The notes under the pieces: generated by a model
Databases searched by the model: none
Told to the model about the DNA's origin: nothing
Seen by the model: the letters and a program-made list of their open reading frames with translations, nothing else
Assembly (NCBI GenBank): GCA_013054445.1
Contig: JAAMPI010000875.1
Location: 1-23,863, forward strand
Length of the DNA stretch: 23,863 nucleotides
Origin: Cudoniella acicularis
Lineage: Eukaryota; Ascomycota; Leotiomycetes; Helotiales; Helotiaceae
Direction: 5' to 3'
Shown: piece after piece, positions 1-10,500 of the stretch
How the letters are laid out: the number at the start of each line of letters is the position of its first letter
How positions within the stretch are numbered: the stretch's first letter is position 1
Made by a program: the position numbers and the translations under genes

Positions 1-1
1 A

Positions 2-901
2 AAACACTCGTCATTTGAGCCTTCACGCACTTATCTGGGTTACAATTCATCTGAGAGCCACCACCTTGGGGGCAAAAATACTGGGCACAATGATTCTGGG
101 CACTCGCTTCATTATGGCGCTTGCAATGATTACCAAGAGGCCAGCTGTAAGTCCGACCGCATGGGAGATCTAGAATACGGCTAACGGATGAATCGAGATC
201 AAGCAGACAGGGCTATTTCTGCGGCCGGGAAGCTATTCATCTCCAACTTGCTGGCGGGCATGCCGAGGGATGCCGGGCAAATTGCAGCTGGGAATATGGC
301 GAGTTGTGGGGTCATAACATCAACAATTGGCTCTCCAGGGGTTGTGAATGACACTATCACACCAAATTTGCCATTCACTCTTTTTACTGCTACACTTGGT
401 AGCACGTTACCAAGTCAGAGCAATGTTCTTTCCTTGAGTCGGGGTCGGCCTGCTTCAACTGGGCAAGGGCCTGCTCGTTCTCCAAATCCGGGTAAGCTTC
501 TTCCGTCTCCCCAAGAGGAAACCGTTGTGATATCGATCTAACTCATGTATCAATGTCAAGGTGGTCTCGTCCTCGGCCTGCTGGGTGGTTCACTACGCCG
601 CTCAATCGTAAACCTAACTTTCCGCCTCAGAACATGGGACGGCCTCTTGCAGGCTGGGTTCCCTATCCTGGTTTGCGTGCTACCCATGAACGTCACTGGG
701 AAAATGTTGTTTCAGCTGGCAATTGGGTACCACAAGATGGGCAGGGAAATGGGTGGCGTAGGAGGAGTGGGGTCCTCTTCGTCGACGTCGTCGTGGTCGT
801 CGCCATGGCCGTCATGCTCGTCGTCCTGGTCATGGGCGTGGTCGTGGTCGTGGTCACAGGTAGATGATATATCTACTCTGCTGATATACGTGTTTATATA
901 G
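2..901 (+). CDS. 3' part of an unrecognised spliced gene (5' end outside window)
   Basis: I do not recognise the product. Three segments join in one frame: 2-146, 204-491 and 561-901. Intron 1 (147-203) starts GTAAGTCC, has CTAAC near 181-185 and ends ATCAAG. Intron 2 (492-560, 69 bases) starts GTAAGC, has CTAAC near 537-541 and ends GTCAAG. Two independent introns with consensus signals on one strand are the main evidence. The first exon is rich in Gly, His, Asn and Tyr, the second in Thr, Ser and Gly. The third runs into a Ser/Trp-rich stretch encoded by a simple repeat. A competing frame in exon 3 (553-867) is also open and looks at least as protein-like in its first half, so a frameshift or different splicing there is possible. 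No domain, signal peptide or catalytic motif was identified. Confidence 0.4.
778..858. repeat. GTC/GTG trinucleotide-type low-complexity tract
   Basis: An imperfect run of GTC, GTG and GTCGTG units. It reads as Ser/Trp-rich in one plus frame, as Val-rich in another, and as Asp/His-rich on the minus strand. It lies in the last exon of the partial gene at the left edge. Confidence 0.85.
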
Positions 902-2146
902 CCGTATCTTATCTGTTCGCTTCTATGGCGACCGACTTTCTTATATTGGATCGTCATCTAAGCCAACCTTCTCTGGGTTTGGCGCGTCTTGGCTCCTTTT
1001 ACTGAGGTTCCAGTCACTCTCTTTTGTGGAGAGTTGGCGGCGTTGAAGATAGATTTGCTATTGACCACTTCCTGCTGGGCTATATTTACTTAGAATATTT
1101 TATGTAGTTTGAATGGATATAACGTACTGGGCTCGATCGAACACCACTTACAAAGTGATAATTAATACTTTCATCCTGTTTTTTGCCAAGTTGACAAGTG
1201 CGGAATCATCTCTTTAGAATCCAAGGGTTATTGAAGTATGGCACAGCAAGGCTCTGGCAATGATGAGAAAGGCAATAGGTCCATGAGATTTCCCCCACTC
1301 GATACCTTGCCCATCCATAGCCAGCTTCTTGCAAGCACCAGACAGTGTGAACGCATTCGCAATTTCATCCCTTCTCGACATTTGGGGAAAACTTCGCCTA
1401 AAGGATTCATCTTTCCCGTCCAAAAGCAACTTCGAAATATTTCTTCGGTCTCTTTCTTGCTGAAAGTACCAGTATGTAGTGTAAGGGGTTGTGAAAAGGC
1501 TGGTGTATATCCAAAAAGAAATTATAGGGTGTCGTCGAAACAAGCTTCAGCGCTTTTCGGCTCGCGCCGAACAAACCAAGCCCAAAGATGTTCATCCACA
1601 ACATCGTTGTACACCTCTGGATCATACTCATCAACAGTGGCTTTTGCTTAGCACCAATTAGCTGTTTTAAGTCGAAAAAACTAAGCTGGCAAGTCGTGCA
1701 ATTGAGGGGGGGGAATTGGCAACGATTCGCTCCTCGTGCTCGAAGAAAAAGCAAAACTGCCGAGGTACGAACAAGCTGCTTCCTAGCACATTCCCAAGAC
1801 TGTCCACTGATCGTTTGGCAAATACGCTCACTAGGCCAGCTCGATCGTTACCATACGAGGATAATTTCAACATCAAGCGACTACGTTCGAATCTCGAATG
1901 CGTTTTCCCAGCCACCACGAGAAACGCGGCGCGTCTTCGAAGAAACAATTGCCCGAGCTCGACTCGCCCATCGCAGATCTCGCGGAAAGTTGCTCTGGGA
2001 TCATTTCTCGGTCGCTGGGCTCTTCTGAGCAAACTTGATAATTTCTGCAGCAGATTTTGCGAGAACGAGTCGTGACGAGATAATGGTTTGAGGCAACAGC
2101 AGCAGTCTTGGAGAGCAACGCTTTGGCAGATTGCAGGCAGCAATAA
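902..2146. other. No supported gene; overlapping open frames on both strands
   Basis: 902-1213 shows nothing recognisable. From 1214 to 2146 several open frames of 60-185 codons overlap on both strands (for example minus 1214-1543 and 1667-2224, plus 1238-1651 and 1588-2028). None carries a motif I can name and no intron signals favour one strand. The stretch may contain diverged exons of the gene ending at 2461. Confidence 0.5.
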
Positions 2147-2461
2147 CATGTCGGTACCTTTGAAGTCCAGGTAAAACATTCTTGCACAGCCTGCGAGGAC
2201 CTGAAGACACCTCGATGGATCCAAAGACCAGCAGTAAGTGCTGCGTCACAGCCCAAGGCAAGTGTGCAAAAGGACCAAGAGGCGAATACAGATGACCGGA
2301 ATGCAAATGCTCCAGTACATTGGCCAAAGCGTATTTCTCGGCCCGAAAATGCCAATAGCAGGCGCAAGGGGCAGGGACCAAGTGGTACAAGTTTGCAGTG
2401 GCGTGTTGAGCCTCAAATCGGTGCCAGAGACACGGGATCTGAGATTCTTTTTGTAGCCTAA
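2147..2461 (+). CDS. Coding-like open frame, probably a 3' exon (unrecognised)
   Basis: An open frame of 104 codons runs from just after an in-frame TAA (2144-2146) to TAA at 2459-2461. Its first ATG in frame is only at 2264. The composition is hydrophilic and soluble-looking (Gln, Asn, Asp, Arg, Lys, Pro), with a short CTACEDL segment near its start and a mixed third-codon-position pattern unlike the shadow frames. The lack of an early ATG suggests it is the last exon of a spliced gene whose upstream exons I could not place. No family was recognised, and it may be a relic. Confidence 0.3.
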   Translation, partial: HVGTFEVQVKHSCTACEDLKTPRWIQRPAVSAASQPKASVQKDQEANTDDRNANAPVHWPKRISRPENANSRRKGQGPSGTSLQWRVEPQIGARDTGSEILFVA

Positions 2462-2523
2462 TTAGGCTTCGTGGCTGACTGGCATGGTGTCAAATACCCT
2501 TTCCCGAACGCCAGCCTTTTGGC

Positions 2524-3231
2524 ATGAGCCTGCGTCCAAGTTCCAGCTGGCCTGATGAATCTCAGGTTTCCCGTGGATTGGCTCATCGCCTGTGCCACTC
2601 GTGGCTTGTATTTACGGTACAAAGCCTCTCATTTTATTGTCTAAATATGTTTCTTGACAATAGAGAGTGCTTTGCAATAGGAACATGTTTACCGTCCACG
2701 ATTCTTCGCCTCACACCCACCGACTCAGCACTCTCCAAGATCCGGCTCGGCATTCGGGGTAAAAATCTGGGGTTGAATACGCGTGGCGTCGCGTCGCTCG
2801 AAAGAGGTATGATGAAGAGACCTGCCAAGCTTGCACATGGTGTCAGCTCAGCCGCCCAGCTGGCCAAATACGTGTACGAAGCACTGCGGCCCCTTGTGGA
2901 GCCTGTTAGCCTGGAATCTCAGGTTTTTGCACCCCTCTCGAAATTTGCTCCAGCATCATCGGGCGTAATGTGGCCGTGCGCTGCAGATGTCGAGGACAAA
3001 TGGCGGCTTCTTTTGGTTTTTTGCACGCAGCCTTATCTCCACCGCCTTCGATGTGCTGCTGTGCAGGGATTTTATGCTCCGGGGGCGTGTCTCTTGAGGA
3101 GCGCTGTTTTAATCCCCTCAGTTGGGGACGGCCTTTGTTGTGAAGGATCTGGGACCTTCATGAGGTTAGTAATTGAAAACATTCAGCGAGAAGGGGCAAA
3201 AAATGCTAACAACCGCTCTTTACTAGTTTGA
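2524..3231 (+). CDS. Hypothetical protein, 235 residues, no recognised domain
   Basis: The longest open frame in the left 3.5 kb, from ATG at 2524 to TGA at 3229-3231. No conserved motif, signal peptide or transmembrane segment stands out; the N-terminal third is rich in Ser, Leu and Cys. The length is more than expected by chance at this base composition, but codon choice is not distinctive. A splice-like GTTAGT near 3164 and possible minus-strand splice signals in the same place weaken the case. It ends about 390 bases before the ankyrin gene. It may be a fast-evolving lineage-specific gene or spurious. Confidence 0.25.
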   Translation: MSLRPSSSWPDESQVSRGLAHRLCHSWLVFTVQSLSFYCLNMFLDNRECFAIGTCLPSTILRLTPTDSALSKIRLGIRGKNLGLNTRGVASLERGMMKRPAKLAHGVSSAAQLAKYVYEALRPLVEPVSLESQVFAPLSKFAPASSGVMWPCAADVEDKWRLLLVFCTQPYLHRLRCAAVQGFYAPGACLLRSAVLIPSVGDGLCCEGSGTFMRLVIENIQREGAKNANNRSLLV

Positions 3232-3492
3232 ACAATTTGTCCTCGCCGCAGGGTCCTCGGTATCACGAGATAGCACACGAGCTGCATCACGCAAAAGCTC
3301 ACTTTAAAGTAGCGCTGGAAATGGCTCTTTCGGGCGACCCAAGGAGATGCCGGCGTATTATGCATGCACTGCAGATTGAAACTCACCTTATTTTGTCTTG
3401 GGCCTCAGCATTCCCCAGATTTGTATCTCGATGCTATATATTGACATTCCCGAAGTTACAGTCGTTTTCACTCTATTCAGTCGTTACCATTT

Positions 3493-3500
3493 TATATAAA
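3493..3500 (+). promoter_or_regulatory. TATA-like box upstream of the ankyrin gene
   Basis: TATATAAA lies 120 bases upstream of the ATG at 3620. A weaker CTATATATTG is at about 3434-3443. The placement fits a core promoter with a 5' leader of roughly 90 bases; this is inference only. Confidence 0.4.
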
Positions 3501-3619
3501 GAAATCGCGAGTCTTTTCTACTACAGCTTCGCGCGCGGCTCTTCTGTCCCCAGCCTCGTCATAACACGGATTTTGAGACAACAAAATACCGGTGCTATTG
3601 GTTGTCTGTTCAGATTGGG

Positions 3620-5879
3620 ATGGCACCAGTTCGACGTGGTGGTGGTCGACCTAAAAATGGATGGACTCCTACGAGGAAGAGGAAGCTTGCAAGGCTGCGC
3701 TGCTTCACAGCCCTTACGGTAAAAGACATGCAAGAGGTTCTTCGGGATGAAGGATTCAATCCGGGGTGACTATTTCCCCCTTGCGAAATACTTCTCAATG
3801 ACTAACGACCTGCCCAGTCTCAGAGACTACAAAACTCAATTGAGCAATCTATTTCCAAGCGATTATGGCAACGAAGTCCTTCGATATCGACCATCAAATT
3901 GGCTTCAAGCACGGAGCAGATTCGATCAATTCAAGGCATGTCGGGGCAATCGAATTGAGAAATCTCGGAAGCTTCAGTTGCGATATAGGCAGCGGAAGCA
4001 AGCTTCAAACCTTCGAATTAACCCTTTTACGGATAAAAAGGTTCCTGATTCACCCACTTGCCCTTGGCGATCTTACATTTGTGACTTTTCGAAGCCCTTG
4101 GAAGGATATGAGCCTTATGTGTCTCCGCAGGCCTTGATTTTGGCAAAGGGTAACAATGATCAACAGACCTCCTGGTCGCCTAGCTACGGGACGCCTGAAA
4201 CTTTACAACACTTCTCTGGCTCCGATTCTGAAAGCACTGGAACCTCGGAACATGGCTCCCTGCCATCGCCTTTGTCGGCAAATACGGAATTTTCGCAAGA
4301 TAACAATTCACGAACGCCTTCACGTCTAACATACGATTGCCGTCTTCTACAAATGCAGCCTTATATTTCAAAGCCCCTGCCAGCAATTCCAAGTTCAGCC
4401 CCAGAATCGCGAGATACTGTCCAATCTGATGTAACAAAGCTCTATAAACCAGAATCGGTTATCCGAAGCTGGGAGGTGAGAATCGGAGGAACGGCTGGCA
4501 GACAAGTTGTCGAACACATCAATTCGGTTATACGATATTCCTCGTCGAACTCCTGGCGATCTAGCATTATCTCGATTGCCAGCTCTTGTAAATCACGCGG
4601 GTCATCCCTACGGAATCGAGAATCTGGCTCGGAAGATGGGAGAAACAGTACAGTCAGTACCGATTTACCGCTATCGGCAAAGGAGCAAAAGTCCTGGGAT
4701 GATCTTGTTGATGAGTCAAATTTAACGCCCTCTGCACGATCACGACCAACTTATCAGGAAATATCTTTAGAGTCCAGGCCATGTTGCCAACTCGTTTGTC
4801 AATCCATCGAGCATGGATGCAACAAATGTGGATTCTCGATTGTTCACAGCGAAGCAAGACGTTGGGTTGAGCTCATAAACGATGGCACGGGCAGTGTTAT
4901 ATTTCCACTTTATGTACCAGTGACAGATCGATTCGGTAATACTCCTCTCCATTTCGCCGCGGCATCAAATTGTGTCTCAACGGCGGCATTGAAAGAAATG
5001 ATAATGAGCGGCGCAAAACCAAACTGCAGGAATTCGTCTGGCGAGACCTTTATGCATGTTTTAAACGTGCCGCAATTGCAATTAGATGATATCAACTACT
5101 TCATCGACCTTTTGAGATTTCTCGAAACCCATGATTTTATTTTCGAAAGTCGCGATTACCATGGTCGCACCATTGCTCACAAGTTCTTTCAAGGAGCAAA
5201 ACTCTGGGAAATAAATCTTCGCAATCTTGAAGAAATCTTCGTCCGGCTTCGCGTTGATTTCAAGGCTGTCGATAACCTCGGCTATGATTTTGGGCTTAAG
5301 GAGCTGGTTTCAAGCTGGGAATCCGCGGGCCCAGACATGGATTCCATCAACTTGCCAGTTATTGTGAAGCGACATTGCGATCCCAGATACAAGTCTGTTA
5401 ATTTCCAAACAATGCTGCAGTCGCTGGGAAAACGAACGAAGAGCTGGATAGGCATGGTGAAGATAAAAGCTTTATCTAATTGGGTAGACATCAAAGGCGA
5501 CACCCCTCTCACAGCCCTCCTTAAACACTGGTCAGACGAAAAGGATGAAGGCAGAGCTGTTGTAAGAATAATTCGAGAGCTCGTGCAACAAGGATGCGAA
5601 ATACACGCGCGCGACCGACGAGGATACACAGCCCTGGCTATTGCTTCGCAACGAGGATTGCGACCTGCTGTTACCACTTTGATTGAGCTCGGTGCCAGGG
5701 TCAATACCAGAAGTTACAATGGGACAAGCGTGTATTCCCAAACCTGGGAAGGTCTTCATTGTGCAAAGAAGGGGGGTAGCAGCAGCTTGTATGGTTCGAT
5801 TCTTTCATGTCAGAATTTGATCTTTGACCACGGTGGGGTAGATCAACCGACTGTTGATCAAGAGTTCTCCATGTCCTGA
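3620..5879 (+). CDS. Clr5-like/AT-hook N-terminus with C-terminal ankyrin repeats, 735 residues
   Basis: Two exons, 3620-3765 and 3818-5879. The 52-base intron begins GTGACT, has CTAAC near 3802-3806 and ends CCCAG. The longest open frame starts with an ATG at 3747, but its first 24 codons are the end of exon 1 read out of frame plus intron. Splicing instead joins exon 2 to an N-terminus starting at ATG 3620. This begins with a Gly/Arg-rich AT-hook-like GRPK at residues 9-12, then a W-T-P-x-R-K-R-K-L-A-R-L helix segment and a second helix, resembling fungal Clr5-type regions. Residues about 50-340 are Ser-rich and probably disordered. A Cys cluster (C371, C372, C376, C383, C386) precedes an ankyrin repeat at about 419-451 (GNTPLHFAA), a degenerate middle, and a last repeat at about 648-680. 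It is probably a nuclear or scaffold protein; the role is unknown. The reading frame is intact. Confidence 0.8.
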
Positions 5880-6532
5880 ATGTTTCGATGGAGCAAGGTA
5901 CAACGACTTATGTACCTACGAAACACTCCCTTTTTGCCAGTTCGATTTGGACCAAGTCTACTTTGGTTTCAAATCTGCGATTACTCCCGCAAACCTTTTA
6001 CTTCACCTCAACTCCACTTAAATGAGTTGTGGCGAACGATCATGATGAAAAACTCCTATCATTGCTGATGTCATCTGATCTGGAATTTGCAGAAGATCGT
6101 TCTTCCTCCGTAGTTATCGAGGGAAACAGCAAATACATATCTCCGTAAGTACACCTCAAGGCATGATCGCATCACGATCAACACTTGGCTAATTATTACA
6201 TTCCAGAGAACCGGTATTGAATTTTGATCATGTGGGATGGCTGGCAAGGCCGCAAATTTGTGAACGTCTTTCGCATTTGGGACTGGCGTGGCCAAAATGT
6301 TGCTCTACAGAACCAAAACACGAGGTTGCTTTTGTGTGTCTCGATGGGATACGGCGCCAAAACAATGTAATTATTCAAAAAAATATTGTTAGAATTTCCC
6401 GGCAATTTGTAAGATATAATTTGAATATCTTGTACTTGCAAGGCAAAATATTCCTCTTGTCGCTTTTCCCTCTCAAATCCAAACTTCAAAAATTCTGAAC
6501 GGATTTGAATTCATTGGACTTTCGTAGTACAG
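5880..6532. other. Intergenic, no supported gene
   Basis: Only short open frames on both strands. The sequence is AT-rich between about 6350 and 6500. The end (6500-6532) looks like the 3' end of an intron (TAGTACAG) feeding the zinc-knuckle gene. Confidence 0.4.
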
Positions 6533-7251
6533 GCTCCTGTTAACGTGAATAGCGGAGCAGCACCATCGGCCTCTGGGACAGAATTTTCTGCCGCTTCGAC
6601 GAAGTCCACTTCTGGGAATGCCTCTTCTGGGTCACAAACCGCTGGGTCACAGGCTCTTGGGTAAATTTCTTCGGCTTCCCATTAGGGTCAATCAAGTTCG
6701 TCAATCTTCTCACTTTTAGCTGACAATGATACTGACTGGGCTGCAGATGTTCAAGATCAACCCGAAACTTACGAGGTCGCTCGAGACAGAGATGTCTTGA
6801 CCCTTTATGAGCAATTTGTTGCTCCTGAGAACAAGTTCAAGAAGCAATTTCGAATGAGACAGCCTTGGCGGTGGAGATTTCCGGGATAACCCCACGGGAA
6901 TTTGTGGATCTCTATCGCGACTCTTGCGATTCGTCAGCGAGAGCGGGCTCCAGCTGGACCTATTCATCAGCAGTCCGACAGCGCCGGACCGAATTGGACC
7001 TCTGGAGAGGGATATTTCCTGGAATACCATTTCCAGTGGAAATTGGGAGGTACCCCTGTAACCCAAAGGTTCAGACGCCTGCATTCGCGGAGGAGAATCC
7101 AGAACTATTCATCTGTCAGAATTGTGAAGCGCAGGGCCATTGGTGGTGGCAGCGTCCAGAGGCTTGTCGGCTATGTCGTGGGCATTGTCATTGGTGGATG
7201 AACTGCGAGGTGGGATTTTACAAGCCTCCTTGTCTCCCAGAATCTCTGTGA
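6533..7251 (+). pseudogene. Tandem CCHC zinc-knuckle protein, frameshifted
   Basis: The 3' end, to TGA at 7249-7251, encodes two zinc knuckles. The second, CRLCRGHCHWWMNC, is a perfect C-x2-C-x4-H-x4-C. The first, CQNCEAQGHWWWQR, has Arg in place of the fourth Cys. Such knuckles bind single-stranded nucleic acid or protein. Upstream, an acidic segment from 6722 (starting DNDTDW) is in a different frame from the knuckle frame, which opens at about 6820. No splice pair joins them, so a one-base insertion or two-base deletion near 6815-6840 is likely. A probable intron, 6661-6719 (GTAAAT to TTTTAG), precedes the acidic segment. Before it, 6533-6660 reads as Ser/Gly/Thr-rich in one frame, although the intron phase favours another. 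No start codon was placed. It may be a pseudogene or a wrongly reconstructed live gene. Confidence 0.55.
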
Positions 7252-8518
7252 TAGCTTTTTATATATCAGGTCATGATCTCACAACACCTTCATATAAGGT
7301 CGTTGGTCAAATATGCAAACCTTTATATAGGGTTATGTTACAAGATTCTATATTTGGCATAAGAGTCTTTAGAGTAGTGGAAATCACTGAGTTTCTCGGA
7401 ATTTGGGGAATGGTGGAATAATGATTGTGTTTAGTTTCGAAGAATTGAATTATCCCTTCGCCTTTAAATTTACTTCACAACACCACAACCAACCTCATCT
7501 TACCATTACCGTCTCGCAATGCCTCTTTCAAAAGGCTTTGTAGACGTAAAGGGTGCCCCTATCCTATCGTCTCTTCCACATCATCATTTTTAACTCGTCG
7601 CCGTCTTTGTGATATCACAATGTAACCAACATCCGCGAAACTAGGGAAACTACAATGGAAAAGGTAGTCGATAAATATTACGACACATGCGTATCTTTCA
7701 CTTCAAAGTTGGATTGAGAAGGCATCATCAAACGCCTTCGATTTCTCATCTAGCGAGGCCATTTTGATCCAGACTCCGAGGTCAGAAAGCATTTTTCCGG
7801 TCTATCTGATCAGTGATCACTAAATCAGGCCCGGGACCCAAGGGTTCCAAGGTCGGTGTGGTTCACTGGATGAATCTGTTATCTGTTGTAAATCATGGAT
7901 CGGATGGCTTGATAGGGGTAAGTGCCTGAAAACCCCTCTGTGGTCTTATGGAAATCGTGCTTACACGTTAAAAATGGAAAATTGTCTGGAAAATATAATA
8001 AGTATATTAAATTTCATCATAGTCTTAAGATTACCTACTTCCAATTCTCGGTGTAATTTGTTTTGTTCTGGGAATTGCTGAAGCAAGTTGAAATTGCCTG
8101 CAGAGAGTATTGATCCTCGGGTACTTATTGAACACCATTTGAAAATACCTCATGCAGCGGATGTAATATTTTAATGGCATGTGGTTACCCTAATCTATTC
8201 CACGCTGACAGTGCACCACTGTCGTGGGCGAGAGGAGTTAGGCTGTGGAGCCTTCCACCACTTGAGATGGTAGAATGAATATATGTTGTAGGCAATTAGC
8301 GAATGATAGAACGGGTCAAGGATATTTCATCTCTGTCAATCCATCCTGCTTCTAGTTTTTATTGAATCACGTTCATTTAATAATCTAGCCAAGTAATGTT
8401 GGATGAGGAACGATATGGCACTTAGTGCTGTATTTCACTCCCAATACACACGTTCACTCATTGTGTTTCAAATACCCAATAACACCAAGAAAAATTACTC
8501 GTGTATCTTTTCAACCCA
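7252..8518. other. Intergenic, no supported gene
   Basis: This 1.3 kb is AT-rich with no open frame worth calling and no coding-like splice signals. It separates two convergent damaged genes (zinc knuckle on plus, amidase on minus), so it should hold two 3' ends. I see no repeat or mobile-element terminus. Confidence 0.5.
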
Positions 8519-10219
8519 TCAAAATGGAACTCTCCCAGCAATAACGGTGGTAGGAATGTCCAATGCAGCTAAAAGCTTGCCTGTAGTCTCAAGAATCTCT
8601 GTATTCATACCCGGTTAAGTTAGTGAAGTACGCGACTGCTTGAAGGGGAAGCAATTTCTAACCTCTTGACCCTAAGAGAGATGTAATAACGCCATACTTC
8701 TCCTTGACCTGGCTAGCCTGTGAGAACACTAGAAGTTGGCCAACTAGTAAGTCTGTTAGCTGGCAGTATGAGTGTTAGTAGTGAGGGAATCGAGTACCTG
8801 GGAACACGATTTCGGGCTGCCCAGCCATCGGGCTTTGAAACGCTGGCCGCATACCCCAACCAAAATCTTCATGGACTCTCCCAGCGGGACTTGTGGATGG
8901 TGTTAATAGACAGTAACTTGACTCCAGTCAAAGAAAAACTTACGCCGGGCGGAAAATGTCCCGAGCCTCTGGCTCTTCAGATTTGAAAGGAGTCACCATG
9001 AAAAAATGGCGACCGAATATCCCATCGATGAATACTTCGAATTGTTCTCGCTTGGCTTGGATACTTCTGAAGTGTTCAGGTTGCATCCGCTCTCTACCCA
9101 CCCACCGCAACTGTTGGAGTATATTGGCGTAGGGCTGGCGCTTAAACTTCGCTTGGTACTCGGCACGGAAGGCGGCCCTCCCATGATACTGGCCCCAGAT
9201 CAAATAGTCGTAGGGAACCTAGATATTCTTCTATCAGAAGGATGCACCTTATATTCTGCTGGGAGTGATCAAACCGGGGCAAAATAATTCTCGGAACTCT
9301 CTTCAGTATGAGTTTGAGAGGTTTTCCATTCCTCATTGAAATTGATTACGCAGCGCGTCACGTTCAACAGTGTCTCCAAAACGGAGACAGTCTTGTCGTA
9401 TATGCCTTGAGCAGCCTTGTCCTCCACTGGGAACAGATGGGCGGGGTAGATAAGCGTCGGGTGAGTGTCTTCGGCAGCATCCCGTATGATAGATGCCGTT
9501 GTGTGAAAGAAATGTTTGGACACAAGTTCTAAGACATTATAGTTCCTGGATAAGACGCCGACGATATGCAGATCGCTAACTGTGCTCAGAAACTTGTTTT
9601 GGCAATTGCTAGGCAATACTTACCTGTGGATCAATAGTATACCGTCGATACTGACGGCCCCTCTGGAAGACCGGAAGCCATATACGGACTGACTTGCTGT
9701 GGGGACGCGGAAACTTCCTCCAGCTGTACATTGTGAGTGGCGAGCACTTTGGGTAGAGTAGCAGGGGAGATGACATACTGTCAGTCCCGATGGTGTAGTC
9801 GATCCAGTAGCAGCTCCAGCACCAAAGCTACTGCCTCCAGGGGAGCGAAGACCATCGCCACGTGGATTCCATGGCGCATGGAAATTGACGCAGTCACCAG
9901 TAGGGTCCTCGGCATCGGCGAACTGGTTCATGCCTGTCTTCCCCACAACCACGGCCCCAAGATCAAGCAAGCGTTGAACAGCTAGGGCGGACAGTGGCAC
10001 ACTCCCATACAGCTTGCCGTATGCCTTTAAAGATTCGGAGGTCTCCACCCTAGCGATGTCAATGTCGTCTTTGATAGCAACCCGCAGTCCGTCGAGGGGC
10101 TTGTTTGCAGAGGATGGGTAGCACAGTCGAGACGGTACTGCGATGGCGGCTTCAACCGAGGAGGCGGAGATTTCAACGTCGGCGCTGATAATGGTGGTGG
10201 GAATGAAGCCGGGAGGCAA
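8519..10219 (-). pseudogene. Amidase-signature family protein (GatA/Arp1-type fungal amidase), one frameshift
   Basis: Amidase-signature enzymes hydrolyse amides with a Lys, cis-Ser, Ser triad. Seven exons: 10219-9779, 9723-9624, 9575-9275, 9218-8944, 8889-8798, 8743-8663 and 8598-8519. They are separated by introns of 55, 48, 56, 54, 54 and 64 bases; most have good signals, the weakest donor being GTTTGA at 9274. The catalytic Lys is in VAIKDDID, the cis-Ser in PGGSSFGAG and the nucleophile in GTDTGGSFR, whose Thr codon spans the first intron. The C-terminal half continues through SKHFF, EDKAAQ, QPEIVFP and the end VIAGRVPF. Phases agree at every junction except inside the first listed exon. 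At about 9804-9808 the GGSSFGAGAA frame stops matching the WIDYTIGTD frame, and no intron lies there. The frameshift separates Lys and cis-Ser from the nucleophilic Ser, so the product should be inactive unless the break is a sequence error. Confidence 0.85.
9804..9813 (-). other. Frameshift junction in the amidase gene
   Basis: Minus strand: codons for A-A-T-G-S lead into an out-of-frame TGG ATC GAC TAC ACC ATC. The family normally has a few more residues (Gly-Ser-Tyr-Asp-like) before W-(I/L)-D-Y. ACTGGATCG would occur twice in such an ancestor, so slippage between copies with loss of about 13 bases is a plausible mechanism (inference). Exons 10219-8519 total 1370 bases; adding 13 gives exactly 461 codons. 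Confidence 0.65.
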
Positions 10220-10332
10220 CTGTAGATGAAAATCATACTAGGCATGGCTTAAGTTAGATCTGAATTGAGTGAGGGCAGCCAGATAATAAAGTGGGAAATC
10301 AGATGGATAGTAAATTAGGACATCAGACCTAC

Positions 10333-10468
10333 CCGCTCGTCATGATCAGTGAAGAAAGTTCCGCTAGGCAGCGATATCACCGAGGACGATGGCAGCACCG
10401 ACAGCGGAGAGCTGGAGCTCGAAAATGGTTTGCCCTCCGAAATTTGGATGAGCCTCAGCGCATAGTGC
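10333..10468 (-). pseudogene. Possible upstream exon of the amidase, itself out of frame
   Basis: The main amidase exon begins after an intron (10220-10332, 113 bases) that starts GTAGGTC, contains CTAAC and ends CTACAG. The exon before it ends LPSGTFFTDHDER, phase 0 with the next exon. Just upstream, 10468-10367 reads ELQLSAVGAAIVLGDIA in a different frame and then hits TAG (10364-10366). Both pieces look like the small N-terminal domain of fungal amidases, so a second frame break near 10372 is likely. No start codon was found. Confidence 0.35.
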
Positions 10469-10500
10469 TCAGCCGCAGGAGAGGGGAGGCGCCAGCTTTG

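Noticed and set aside
1883..1897. GTTCGAATC resembling a tRNA T loop
   Set aside because: The flanking bases do not form a T stem and no D or anticodon arm can be drawn.
1667..2367. Long minus-strand frames (185 and 164 residues)
   Set aside because: They overlap each other and plus-strand frames, are Cys/Ser-rich without motifs, and have no supporting splice signals.
3747..3817. ATG 3747 as the start of the ankyrin protein
   Set aside because: The first 24 codons are largely intron, with a CTAAC branch point and CCCAG acceptor. The upstream exon from 3620 joins in phase and supplies a conserved-looking N-terminus.
6873..7058. A third frame in the plus zinc-knuckle gene (DNPTGICGSLSRLLRFV) as the true coding frame
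   Set aside because: It would require two frameshifts. The frame continuous with the zinc knuckles is open over the same stretch and needs only one.
8403..9336. Open frames on both strands here, e.g. plus 8403-8618, 8720-8986 and 9006-9287
   Set aside because: They are shadows of the minus-strand amidase exons, whose spliced frame carries clear family motifs.
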